Below are positions 34,659-47,600 of a DNA stretch of 60,000 bases, piece after piece. A program made the translations under genes and the position numbers. The stretch comes from Bolinopsis microptera. Its lineage: Eukaryota > Ctenophora > Tentaculata > Lobata > Bolinopsidae. The notes under the pieces are model-generated. The model had not been told where the DNA came from. It did not search any database and saw only the letters and a program-made list of their open reading frames with translations. The stretch spans positions 2,213,096 to 2,273,095 of the forward strand of contig NC_087080.1 in the NCBI RefSeq assembly GCF_026151205.1, in the 5' to 3' direction. Each line of letters begins with the position of its first letter. The stretch's first letter is position 1.

Positions 34659-35676
34659 TTACAACAAGTTGGTTTATTTTATGGCATAACCGAAAGATCC
34701 AAGGTGTTTATTCTGTTGAGATTGGATTCGAGTGAATTAAAATTATTTTGTTTACGTTTTAGTCGTAAGAGCTGGACTCTTTCACTATAAGGTTATCTTA
34801 AGGTTGTTTGAAAGTTAAGTTACGATATTTGAGTTAAAATTCATTGCATGAAGAAATGAAGAATGAGGATGCAGTTTTAGTAGTCCCTGTTTGATTTCAA
34901 TAACCAACCATGTACATTATATCATTTAGAAAATCACGTTTGTTATTATGAAAATGTTACTGTTGTTAATATGAAAATCATTATATGGGGCTGAATAACT
35001 GTTCTAAGTTTGACGCTTTGAATTAAATTGCGCTCTTTCCACAGAGTACAGCAGTCATCCATACGTAAGCTCCAAATCTCACCCACAGTCCAATCACGAA
35101 ACGTTCTCAAAATTTGCTATTTCATGACTTTTTCGACCCCAACTGAAATATCACACATAGCAATTCCTGACATGTAGGCCACACAGTGAACATATTAACT
35201 CAGCAAAACTGCAGTAGAAGCTATGCTGGAGGGCTTGTCAGCCGAGTATTCTCATATATTATACAGTGGAGATCCCTAGTTGCCATGCGACCTGTGATTT
35301 TCAACAAAATGGGCTACCTGTCGAAGGATTCCTACCGAGCAAGAGCTGTATAGTGTATATGTCACATGGCAAGTAGGCATAGTAGAATATGGGCTCATTG
35401 TGAATCGTACACTGCTGAGTTTGTTGACCATGTGAAGAGTACGTTAATGCACGACAAGTTGTTTGATAATGCTAGCCACATCAATTAGGGACTGGTATCT
35501 ATCTAATGACTCCCTTTATTTGTTTGTCACTGTTTCAGATTTCGTGCGTTCCCTACGATACTATGAATTGGTTACTATAACAATATAACTTTGGATATTT
35601 TACATTTCTGTAAACGTTTCAGACTTTTAACATTTATTTAACATTTATTAACAATTTTCTTCAAGTAGATAATACT
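34659..35676. other. Intergenic between VPS53 and RCE1
   Basis: AT-rich. Contains the VPS53 3' UTR and presumably the RCE1 promoter. No TATA box at an obvious position and no recognisable gene. Confidence 0.5.
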
Positions 35677-38600
35677 ATGTTGATGAACTTCGACCTGGTT
35701 CTTTGGAAGGCGATACTGGTATCTCTGGGATTAGCTGTCTTGTTTGTTACTAGTCTTTATATATGGCCGCAGAAATACCACAGGAATCATCCAACTTGTG
35801 TAAAACAGAGGTTTGATAATATTTAATATGAACTTACGTCATGTTTGTTTGATATGAGACAATTATTAAAAAAATCGAACCATTGAATCAAATATCGCAT
35901 ACCCCCCTCCCCTCCTCCTATAAAATAACTATTTGCAGGATGTTCAGTGCGCTATTAATCACAATACTCTCACCGTGTTACCTAATATTATTTGGTGACA
36001 CTTCCTCTGAACACTACCGCCTACTAGACTGGATAGGAATAAGGGACCCTCTCTCCGCTCTCATCCCTCTCTCACTCACTCTCCTGCTCTTCTCAGGTTA
36101 GTTACTAATTACTAATTACTAATTACTAATTATTACTTATAACTCCATCATCCCTCTCTCACTCACTCTCCTACTCTTCTCAGGTTGATTACTAATTAAT
36201 AATTACTAATTACTAATTACTAATTATTACTTATTACTCCATCATCTAGTAGGGAGTTTTTGACTAGTGTAGGAACTCTAAGTCTAAGAAAGTAGTTTTC
36301 TGAGTGGAGGTGTGATGATTAATTATTGCTTCACCTCATTTAAATTTCATTAAACCCATCACCTGGTTTATTGTCCTGAATTCATTAATAAGTTGGCTGA
36401 ACTTTTAGTCGCTTTCATAGATATTCTTGTTTTTATCACTTAAGTTTCTATCACTTAAGTTACAAGTTTTATATTTTAAATTATGTTGGTGCGTCACATT
36501 TCACTTGTTATTGAGAACAATTATTATTGGAACTCGATGAAATTCGTCGCTGAAGAAAAACTTTAATCTAGAATTGTCACAGGAATCGTATTTAAAACAA
36601 TACACTAAATTGTCAAATAAAAACGTTGCCAAAAAATGCGTAATGAAAATTAAATTTTCGGAGTAAAAATGATGTCAACAAGATTAAAGCTGTAAAGATC
36701 TATTGATTAACGTAACACTGTTGTAAAACTAAGAATTCAGAAAGCTAACAGATTAATTAATTTCCCAGTTTAAAAAATGTCTGTAATTGTTCTATCAGTA
36801 CAACAGTTAAATCTGTGTGTGAAATCTTCCTCAAGAAGAATCAGTCATCTCCGCAACTCTTCCCGTCGTGGAAGAATTTAAAGTGAGAAATAAACCGCTC
36901 CGTTACCGTTGCGCCTTCAAAATCACCTGACGATATGGGAAGTTGGTCGTTTACCTCCGGACAGTCTATGCAACGTCTATGCAACGTCCGTGCAACAACA
37001 AAAGAACCGTCTATGCAACGTCTATGCAACGTCCCTGCACAATGAACACTCTATGCACACTCCCTGCACGGTCAGTCTATGCAACGTCTATGCAACGTCT
37101 ATGCAACGTCCCTGCACAGTACCATATGAACACCGGCTACTAGCCGGCTACTAGCCGGCTAGTAGCCACTTTTGTAATAACAGCTCCTCAACTTCACATT
37201 AACAACCGGCTACTAACCGGCACTTGAAAAGTGGTCACTAGCCGGCTACTAACCGGCTACTAGCCGGCTAGTGACCACAAAGTGGCTACTAACCGGCTAC
37301 TAAGCGGTCACTAGCCGGCTATTAGCCGAGCTCTAAAGCAGACCTACTAGTAGCCGGTTCCAAACCGGCTACTAGCCGGCACTTAGAAAGCGGTCACTAG
37401 CCGGCTACTAACCGGCTACTAACCGGCTAGTAACCACCAAGTGGCTACTAACCGGCTACTAACCGGTCACTAGCCGGCTCTTAAGCGGACCTACTAGCCG
37501 GCACTCGAAAAGCGGTCGCTAGCCGGCTACTAACCGGCTACTAACCGGCTAGTAACCACCAAGTGGCTACTAACCGGTCACTAGCCGGCTCTAAAGCGGA
37601 CCTTCTAGTTCCAAACCGGCTACTAGCCGACACTTGAAAAGCGGTCACTAGCCGGCTACTAACCGGCTACTAACCGGCTAGTAACCACCAAGTGGCTACT
37701 AACCGGTCACTAGCCGGCTCTAAAGCGGACCTTCTAGTTCCAAACCGGCTACTAGCCGACACTTGAAAAGCGGTCACTAGCCGGCTACTAACCGGCTACT
37801 AACCGGCTAGTAACCACCAAGTGGCTACTAACCGGTCACTAGCCGGCTCTAAAGCGGACCTTCTAGTTCCAAACCGGCTACTAGCCGACACTTGAAAAGC
37901 GGTCACTAGCCGGCTACTAACCGGCTACTAACCGGCTAGTAACCACCAAGTGGCTACTAACCGGTCACTAGCCGGCTCTAAAGCGGACCTTCTAGTTCCA
38001 AACCGGCTACTAGCCGACACTTGAAAAGCGGTCACTAGCCGGCTGGTGGGTACTAGCTGGTTAGTAGACGGCTACTAACCGGCTAGTACTAACCTGCTCT
38101 AGGCGACTCTAAATCAGACCGGCTATAATTCATTATTGCCAAATAAACAAATTATTTGAAACAAATTATTTGAAACTTGTTATTTGAAACTTGTTATTTG
38201 AAACAAATTATTGAAATGAATTATTTGAAACAAGTTATTTGAAACACGTTATTTGAAAGTAAGTTCCAAAATCGATTACAACATTTTTATGAAAAATAAA
38301 AAAATACTGAAAACTGATTACATTCAATTTCTTCGTGGTGGAGGAGCAGTGTAATTGTTTTTGGGCGCTAGGACGACGCCTTGGGTACAAAGGGTCCTAA
38401 GAGTGGCAAGATTACGGTTGCAGATCTCGTTTGCGAAGGTGTAAACACTAGGAAGTCTGACGTCTCGTAGTTGCAGCAGTGCGTGTTGGACACCTGGTAG
38501 GTCAACTTTTGCTGCTTCAGCGATACATCGCTTTCTTGAGAAGTGACTCCGAGAAATGTGTATCTGCTCCAGAGCGGCAGACTTTGAGAGACCAGAGTTG

Positions 38601-41600
38601 ACTAGCTGCACAACGGCGTCGTATTCCGCTATAACCCCGTCTAAAGAAAATATCCGCCTCGTTCTGCGACCAGTAGGCAGAGCAGCAGCAGCATTGGGAG
38701 CAGGTTGCTGATCAGTAGCAGGTTGGTGTCCAGGAGCAGCTTGCTGAGCAGGAGGTTGAGGAGAATTGGGAGCAGGTTGTTGATCAGTAACAGGTTGCTG
38801 TGCAGGAGCAGGTTGAGGAGCTGGAGGTTGAGGAGCTGGAGGTTGAGGAGCTGGAGGTTGAGGAGCTGGAGGTTGAGGAGCTGGAGGTTGAGGAGCTGGA
38901 GGTTGAGGAGCTGAGGTTGAGGAGCTGGAGGTTGAGGAGCTGGAGGTTGAGGAGCTGAGGTTGAGGAGCTGGAGGTTGAGGAGCTGGAGGTTGAGGAGCT
39001 GGAGGTTGAGGAGCTGGAGGTTGAGGAGCTGGAGGTTGAGGCGGTTGAGGAGCAGCAGCGGTACGAGGAGCAGCAGCGGTACGAGGAGCTAGTCCTGGAA
39101 CAGTGGGAGGAGGAGGGGGTGGGGTAGGTCTTGAAGTAGAAGAGGTTCTAAGTCGGTGATTGGTGGTGGGGATAGGTCTGTTTGGTCGAATTGTGGGTGT
39201 AGAGTGCAGGGAGCACGGATCGATGTGTACTATAATCTGTAGATAATCTGGGTCCTCTCTGTAAGCGCTTCTAACAGTCCGAATGCAGGCAGTACATCTG
39301 AGGGAGGGAAGGTCGGGACTGTAAGTCCTTCTGGAGCAGATTGAGGAGATGTGACCGGTAGACCCACAGTGATCGCATTTAGGAGCAGGTGTAGGAGCGG
39401 TATATCTGTTTCTTCTGGTCCGCATGTTGATTAAGAGTAAAGAATGATGTATAGTAAAGAACGATGTAAAGAACGAGGGATAAATAAGTTGGTGGCTAAT
39501 GCTACTTATATAGTTTTTGGAAAGGCCTGCAGGTCCGTCAGGGCTCGTTATACCCATGGTTATTTGATCTGATCTATCATGCATGGTGTCACGTCAAATC
39601 CTAACGATTGCGGTGATCCGTTAGAACTCAATTGGGGATCACATCGTTTTCACTGATCACGTCCCTGCAGGGATTCTTATGCAAAAGGAGGGATATAACC
39701 TAAACAATCTTGATAAAAGGATTAAAAAATGACTATGATACTTGATGCGTCCCATATCATAAATAATTTGGGATCCATCAGTTTCGGTTCGGTTTATAGA
39801 TCGTTTCTTAGTAAAGTGGGAGCAAGCGGAGCATTCGTCTATTTTCAAAATGTAATAATTGCGATATTACTCGTCAGCCAGCGCAGGCCAGCGCAATATA
39901 GTTGCGATATTGTTCGTCAGCTACTGCTAGTGCCGGCTACTGCTAGCGCTGGCTAGCGCCATGTATAGAAATCGGCTCTAACTAATTCGCTCGCCCAAAT
40001 TTTCACGTGCCGTTTTTATGGTTTTGCAGCCAAACAAAACGGTTTTACAGACACCCTAATCCCAACCTTAACCCTAACCCCGAAGCTATTCATAACCCTA
40101 ACCACAACCGTGGTCACTATTAACCAATGTCTCTATTAACCAATGTAAACAGTTCTGCGTGAGAAATTCGAGCTAGCTTGCTCAGGCTAAATTGGCCAAA
40201 TAAGCTCAGTGAAGCTAGCACTCACACAACACTTGCCACAAAGGTTTAGCTACCTGTTATTAACACTAGCAGGAACCCATTAACCCTAAAGTGGTGTCAA
40301 GACTTTAGGAGGCCGGATCAGTTTCCTGCCGCAAAGTCTCCCAGTGAAAATTATTATTACCTATTTAATTCACGTTTTTGACACCACTTGGAAGTCCGAA
40401 TTTTGGGCACTAAAATTCTTATTTCTTGGCCAATTTTTTTCCCTGCTCTTGCCGAAGGCAAAAAGATCGTAGGGATCGGAATAAGTAATCGGGTTTGGAT
40501 ATATGAGGTGAAAAAATGATCCTACGTCTATGACAAAAGTCTGCGCCTTCACAATATAGACCACTCTGCATAAATTGGGGGTATTATTGGCGTTTGTTTT
40601 GCTGCGCGCGACGACAGCTATGTGTTAATTAATTGTTTTATCCAACGCGAATTTCAATTGTCAAACGATGCCGTTTAAATAAATTAGCCCCACATTTGTG
40701 CGCGGCGTACTAAATATTCGATTATAATCCTGCACGCGCGCAATGATAAATTACGATTAAAAACATTGTACTTATGAATTAAGCAACTTATATTATTACT
40801 GAATATTTTCGTAACTTATGACATGACAACAAAATAATGCAATATCCTATTTTTTTTGACTCAATAAGATTAAACTTTTCATTGCAAACATTAACGGTTT
40901 GAGCAGGGAAAATCGTGCGTGGTGTGACCGCGGCGAAATTCTTGCTTATTTTTTTATGTTGATTTGAAGGCCATTAAGGCCCAGTCATAACAAATTTGAG
41001 TATTATATCTTTTACGGTTTTTGCGGAACGTCGTGTTAAAGTTGATGCCCTGGTGTCAGTAAAATGGTAGCAAATATATATAATATAAATAATTATAGTG
41101 TCCTCATGAAATAAAACAATTAATCTGGTTAGTTTGCAAAATTATGATATATCTACGACTTCATTAAATGCAATACAACATCAATTATATATTTTAGATA
41201 ATCATTAAACTTCCCATTATTCAACCAAAGGTTCTTTTCATGAGCTCAGGAATCTCAAAGTTAAAACTCTTACGAACAGAAACATCAGAACGTGTAAGAT
41301 TAAATCTCTTCAACCACATAAATTCACAGAGTGCCAAGTCCATTGCAGCTGAATCAGTCCTGGTTCGTCCGTGCCCCCCTCTCATGTGACGCTTAGCGTG
41401 GTACCACATACCTTCACAGGTATAGCAATGCGACAATTGACCCCCCGACAATTGACCCCCCGACAATTGACCCCCCGACAATTGACCCCACGATATTTCA
41501 TCATTATACTTTAGTACTAAATATCTTATTTAAAATTCAGAGAATTATATTTGTTAGGTAAAAAACGGAATTTGTATAGTAACCATGGTAACGATGATTA

Positions 41601-44600
41601 CTACATGAACTTGCACGTGCAAAGATTTGCGAGCATCATTTTGATTGATTATGTGGTATTTACATTTACGTTGTGCTTTACATTTACAATTTGTTTCAAA
41701 TAACAAGTTTCAAATAGTAGCCGGTTAGTAGCCGGCTAGTGACCGCTTTTCAAGTGTCGGCTAGTAGCCGGTTTGGAACTAGAAGGTCCGCTTTAGAGCC
41801 GGCTAGTGACCGGTTAGTAGCCACTTGGTGGTTACTAGCCGGTTAGTAGCCGGTTAGTAGCCGGCTAGCGACCGCTTTTCGAGTGCCGGCTAGTAGGTCC
41901 GCTTAAGAGCCGGCTAGTGACCGGTTAGTAGCCACTTGGTGGTTACTAGCCGGTTAGTAGCCGGTTAGTAGCCGGCTAGTGACCGCTTTCTAAGTGCCGG
42001 CTAGTAGCCGGTTTGGAACCGGCTACTAGTAGGTCTGCTTTAGAGCTCGGCTAATAGCCGGCTAGTGACCGGTTAGTAGCCGGTTAGTAGCCACTTGGTG
42101 GTTACTAGCCGGTTAGTAGCCGGTTAGTAGCCGGCGAGTGACCGCTTTTCAAGTGCCGGCTAGTAGCCGGTTTAGAACCGGCTACTAATAGGTCTGCTTT
42201 AGAGCCGGCTAGTGACCGGTTAGTAGCCGGTTAGTAGCCACTTGGTGGTTACTAGCCGGTTAGTAGCCGGTTAGTAGCCGGCTAGTGACCGCTTTCTAAG
42301 TGCCGGCTAGTAGCCGGTTTGGAACCGGCTACTAGTAGGTCTGCTTTAGAGCTCGGCTAATAGCCGGCTAGTGACCGCTTAGTAGCCGGTTAGTAGCCAC
42401 TTTGTGGTCACTAGCCGGCTAGTAGCCGGTTAGTAGCCGGCTAGTGACCACTTTTCAAGTGCCGGTTAGTAGCCGGTTGTTAATGTGAAGTTGAGGAGCT
42501 GTTATTACAAAAGTGGCTACTAGCCGGCTAGTAGCCGGCTAGTAGCCGGTGTTCATATGGTACTGTGCAGGGACGTTGCATAGACGTTGCATAGACGTTG
42601 CATAGACGTTGCATAGACTGACCGTGCAGGGAGTGTGCATAGAGTGTTCATTGTGCAGGGACGTTGCATAGACGTTGCATAGACGGTTCTTTTGTTGTTG
42701 CACGGACGTTGCATAGAAGTTGCATAGACTGTCCGGAGGTAAACGACCAAGTTGCCGACGATATTATGATATTAGGATAAATTGATAGTGCAAAATGTAT
42801 TCTAAAATTTAATATACAATACAAAGTAAACTTTGTTAACCAAAAAACACTGCACAGATAAATATCTTAAACTAAATGTTATTCACAAAACAAAATAACA
42901 GCTTGTAATATGAACAATGAACATGATTAAGTCTACAGGCTTACCTAAAATTTCCCAGGCTTGTTTCAGTTCTGTCACCAACTCACGGAGACCGTCCTGT
43001 TGAAGAACTTTTCTCCTCGTAGCAGGTCCCACTGGCTGAACGTTGTTCTGTTCCCCTGCTCACATTCACAGTCCTCTGTGCTGTTGTTTTCTTCCTCTCC
43101 ATCTTCCTCCTTTGGTTCAGGGGTGCAGCCTACATCAATCTCTGTTACATTTCCTGATTTCTCCTCAAGAAGCATGTCTTCCCATTTCAGATACCTACTT
43201 CGTCCGTATTTCTCTTCTACTTCGGAACAGAGACCACCGTCCGCCATTTCTTTCACTTCAGCAGCACTCAGTTCTTTATCAAACAGATTCACCTTGAACA
43301 GTTCCCCACCAAATGGAAAATTAAAGTCTCCTCCGTATGAGTGAAACTCATTGCCTAGCACAACATACCCGTCTAGACCGACCTTTCTACCAGAGGGGGT
43401 TGTGGCTGATCCTAGAAGTAACCCATCATAGTACACACTAGCTGCTCTAGTAGTGAGACTCCACGTATAGCAGACATGTCTCCATGTTCCTAGCTGGTCA
43501 GTTACCTTGCTACTCATATCTACATTGTGCCTAACGTTCGGAATAATCCGGTATCTGCTGAGTGGATCTCATCGACATCACTAGATGTTCCGTAAGCAAA
43601 CCAGTACTTGCTATTACCAGACAGTATCTTCTTCACCCATCCGCACAGCGAGTAGGATTCTTGCACCGGTTCCATTCGTGGCTTGAAGAGAACGTAGTCC
43701 TGGTTTGTTGCTCCGAACTTTAATCCCCTGTAGCGTCTTTCTACCAGTCTTTGTCCGGGCTCGTCGACAGATGACTCCGCAGTGAGGAGTACTCCGAGTA
43801 TAGAGAGAAGAGTTGAGAAGCACAACATGGTTAACAACTGTTCGAATGTGAGATCTCCTCCCGAATACTCGGCTTTATAAATACAATATCACCTGATTGT
43901 TGTGTGACGGTAGTTATCGAGTTTTGAAGGTTAAGGACACCTCAGCTGTTACCTTTGCACTCTTTTGACTAGCCACTCCTACCCCTTTGATCTTTATGAC
44001 GCTGTTACCCTTAACTCTGAAGTGGTATATTTATTATCTCCCAGGTGCAGTCTGAATCGCTCAACTATGGCAAAATCATTGTGTTTTACAGCCCTCAATA
44101 ATTAAATATAAGGGCTGTAAAACACAATGATTAAGCTTAATTAACTCTAACTTTAATGTCTGTTATATTCTATTAATAAGTTGGCTGAACGTTTAGTCGC
44201 TTTGATCCTTTTTTATCACTTAAAATCACGAATAAACAAGAATTTCGCCGCGGTTAAACCACGCTCGATCAATTTTCCCTACAATGTACATGTATTTTGT
44301 GCCATTAATTCTTTCGAGTGAAAAGTGTGACTGGAAAAAAAGTGCAACATATTTATATACTATGTTTTTAATAAATGAGTTGGATTCGCGCATGGTAAAA
44401 ATTGACGATTTATTTGACCAATGTAGCGCCGCGCGCATTAACAATAAATGAATCCAGAAAATTGCGGAAAATAACTTTGCGAAGGAGGAACATCACTGTA
44501 ATTAATTTACTCATGGCTAGCGTCGCGCGCAGCATAACAGACGCTTCCAATACACATAATTATAGTGGAGTGGTCTGTATTGCAAAGGAGCAGACTTTTG

Positions 44601-47600
44601 TCATCAACGTAGGACCGTCGGGCCACCTCATATATCCAAACCCGATTACTTATTCCCTACGATCTTTTTGCCTTCGGCAAGAGTAGGAAAAAAAACTGTC
44701 TGTATTATAGAAATTCGTATCGAAATAAACAGTAAGTTACAATGACATAATTTTGTATTACACAACACACAATGAGTAAAAAATAGCCAACTTGTAATTT
44801 ATAGTTTTGTTTTGAAACCCCACGGTGGAGGTTGGCGTGTGCCGCAATTTATTAATCAATGGTTATTACATAAATGAAATTATAGAAGTCACACTAAAAT
44901 ATAATAATGTAAAATAAAATATATTAAAATAAATGCCCTACTAAAAGTACTATATAACTAACGGTCTGCAAAACTGGTTGAAGTCGCAATTTGTAAACAT
45001 GCTAATTACTATTTAATAATAATAGATAAAAAGTTTTGCGCGGCAGATGTAAATTCGGCATTGCATAATGGCAGTGAAATTAAAATGATATGTTGTTGAT
45101 AAAAGATCATGGTCATTTGTCGCGAGTGATCTTTCTTTACGCGTTGTCGCTTACTAACTCGGTGTTGTAGTCTATCTGCGAGCGCCCTTCTCTTTGAGAC
45201 TTTCTTAGCCCAGGTATACTATAAAGTAAGAAATTTGGCCAATTTTCATCGTCTCCTGAGCTTTGCAGCTTGAGGAGTTCGCGCTTAGCTGAATTTTTAA
45301 AGATTTCAATTGAAAAGGTAGAACTTGGAATAGTTATATCCTTACTTTGTTTTGTAATAGAGAGCATGGGTCCTTTGAAGAAAAGAGTATTTCTAAATGT
45401 TGGGCCGTTGTAAGTTGTGAACCAAGAAAGGTTATGTTCGTATGTGGAATTATAGGTGGGAATATCGTGAGGGAAAAGTTCTTTGATGGATTTAGGGAGA
45501 AGGCTTGGCATGTTCCTTACTTTGTGTAGTAGAATAAGAGCGTTTTTTACAATGACGCTATGGACTGTTAGGATATTATGCAATCTAAACGCACTTTTTG
45601 TGTGCTCCGGGGGATTGCCGTCTTTATATCTATAATTTACATATCCTGACACAACAGCTCTAATTCCCTGCTTTTGCTTGGTGAACAGAGATTCAATGTG
45701 ACATTTTGAGGCAAATCCCCACACTAAAGAACAGAAATTTAGATGGGATTGGATAAGGCTTTGGAAAATGTTTAGGCGGGCTTTGATAGGTAGAAGGTGC
45801 TTTAGCTTATACATAACTCCGAGGTAGCGACCCATCTTTATTCTAACTGCCGTAATGTGTTTTTGCCAAGTGAGCTTTTCGTCTAGGATCACTCCTAAAA
45901 ATATTGCTTCAGTCTTACGTTCGATTACAGTGTTGTCAATGGACAAATTAAAGCCGCTGAAGTCGATTCTTTTTCTAGTGAAAATCATGTAACACGTCTT
46001 TTTTACATTTAAAGATAGCCCATTAGCACCTGCCCAATCTACAAGACGTGAAATTAGCTGATTAGCTTTTAATTGTATTTCTTCTAGGGTGGTTCCACTA
46101 ATTAATATGTTTGCGTCGTCGGCATAAAGGATGAACTTTGCAAAATCACTAATTCCAGGTAGGTCGTTTATATAAATTACAAATAAGAGAGGTCCTAAAA
46201 TGCTACCCTGAGGTACGCCGTAAACTATGGGCATGCTAGAAGAGCAAGTTCCGTTTAAAGTTACGTATTGAGATCGATTACAAAGGTAAGATCTAAACCA
46301 TTCGTGCGCGACTCCCCTGATCCCACAATGGTCAAGCTTCTTAAGTAAGGTCTCATGATCAAGCACGTCAAAGGCTTTACTGTAATCGAGCAGGAGCAGT
46401 AGGGAAATTTGTTTCTTATTCAGAGAGTGTAGTATAGAATTTTGGGCATTGAGCAGTGCATGTTCGCACGATCTTCCTGGCCGAAATCCGTATTGATTTT
46501 CGAAAAGAGAATCGTTCTTATCTAAAAATTCTAAAACACGAGCATGCATAAGTTTCTCATAAATTTTCGAGAATGATCCCAAAAGAGAGATCGGCCTATA
46601 ATTAGCTACTTCCAATTTTGAACCACCTTTGTGGATAGGAACGACTTTCGCAGTTTTTAGAGCATTTGGGAAGGTACCACTGGAGAACGAACAGTTAATG
46701 ACATTAGCTAGTGCCCTGGTAAAGTTTTCGCAGCTGTTTGCAATTTTCAATGGCTCAATTTTACAATCGAGTGTGGACTTGTTCTTAAGCCCTGATATTA
46801 TCTTTTGGACTTCACCGAGTGATGTAGGCTTAAGAAACATCGAGTTACTACACGAAGCCTTAAGAAAATGCTTGAAACCACCTGGGTCAAAGGTTCGACG
46901 GGCAGCGATTTGCCTCTTGATACTGGCTGCAATACCGGAGAAGTAGCCGTTAAATTTCTCAGCGACTGCCAGATCGGAGCTTATAATCGTGCCATCGTCG
47001 TCCTTCAGACGGGATAACTCTATCCTTATTACTTTACATAGTCGTACTTTAATAAACTGTGTTAATTTAGAGTTAGTGCTGCTACACGGACAAGGTCCGG
47101 GAAGAGGACTAGATCTTCTAATTAGGATAATCGGGGGATAATTACCAGTTCCCAGGGAGTGATGCGTCATTAGTAAACAAATGGTAAAATTATTATTATA
47201 AAATTTAATTATGTACAATATGGTAGTTATGAAGATGTAAGATAACTTGTAATATTATACCGCTGAGAAGTGTTTATATCAGGATCTTAGCTTATTTACT
47301 ATAAGTACACAGTCTTACTATAACGTTAAACTAATCTATATCATAGTATAAGTACAGATAAGATGGTTTATTGTATCTTGTATTGTATTGATATTTTGTG
47401 TAGTATCTTCAGTATGTGTGATACTAGAGACAAATATAGAGATCTTCCTGTAACATCACTGTACCACTATTGACTGAGAATTTAAATGTTGGATTGATCT
47501 TTTATATTTTAAATCATGTTGGTGCGTCACATTTGACATTTGACTTGTTATTGACCCAGATAGGACAATTAATATTGGAACTCGATGAAATTCGTCGCTG

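Larger units (their letters stand above)
36937..42756. mobile_element. 5.8-kb DNA transposon with ~1.1-kb terminal inverted repeats and 8-bp target duplication
   Basis: The ends GGGAAGTTGGTCGTTTACC and (minus strand) GGCAACTTGGTCGTTTACC are inverted; homology continues through CTATGCAACGT repeats and a CCGGCTAGTAGCCGG satellite for over a kilobase. Both ends are flanked by GACGATAT (36929-36936, 42757-42764). The empty site CACCTGACGATATTATGATA survives in the paralogous gene at 47976-47983. Inside are a zinc-knuckle protein gene, a transposase-like fragment, family A repeat copy 2 and a degenerate CCCTAA stretch. The 8-bp duplication and the ISXO2-like fragment suggest the Merlin superfamily (inference); hAT is an alternative. 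Confidence 0.9.

Noticed and set aside
38705-38914. Plus-strand ORF of Leu-Arg-Ser-Trp repeats
   Set aside because: Shadow of the 15-bp APQPP-coding repeat on the other strand.
40050-40110. Interstitial telomeric CCCTAA repeat
   Set aside because: Only a few degenerate TAACCCTAACCC copies; too short for a claim.
42961-43344. Ser/Pro/His-rich ORFs on the plus strand, repeated at 48130-48549
   Set aside because: Antisense of the LamG genes, duplicated along with them.
44402-44686. ORF of 94 codons
   Set aside because: Falls entirely in interspersed repeat family A and is not conserved in the other copies.
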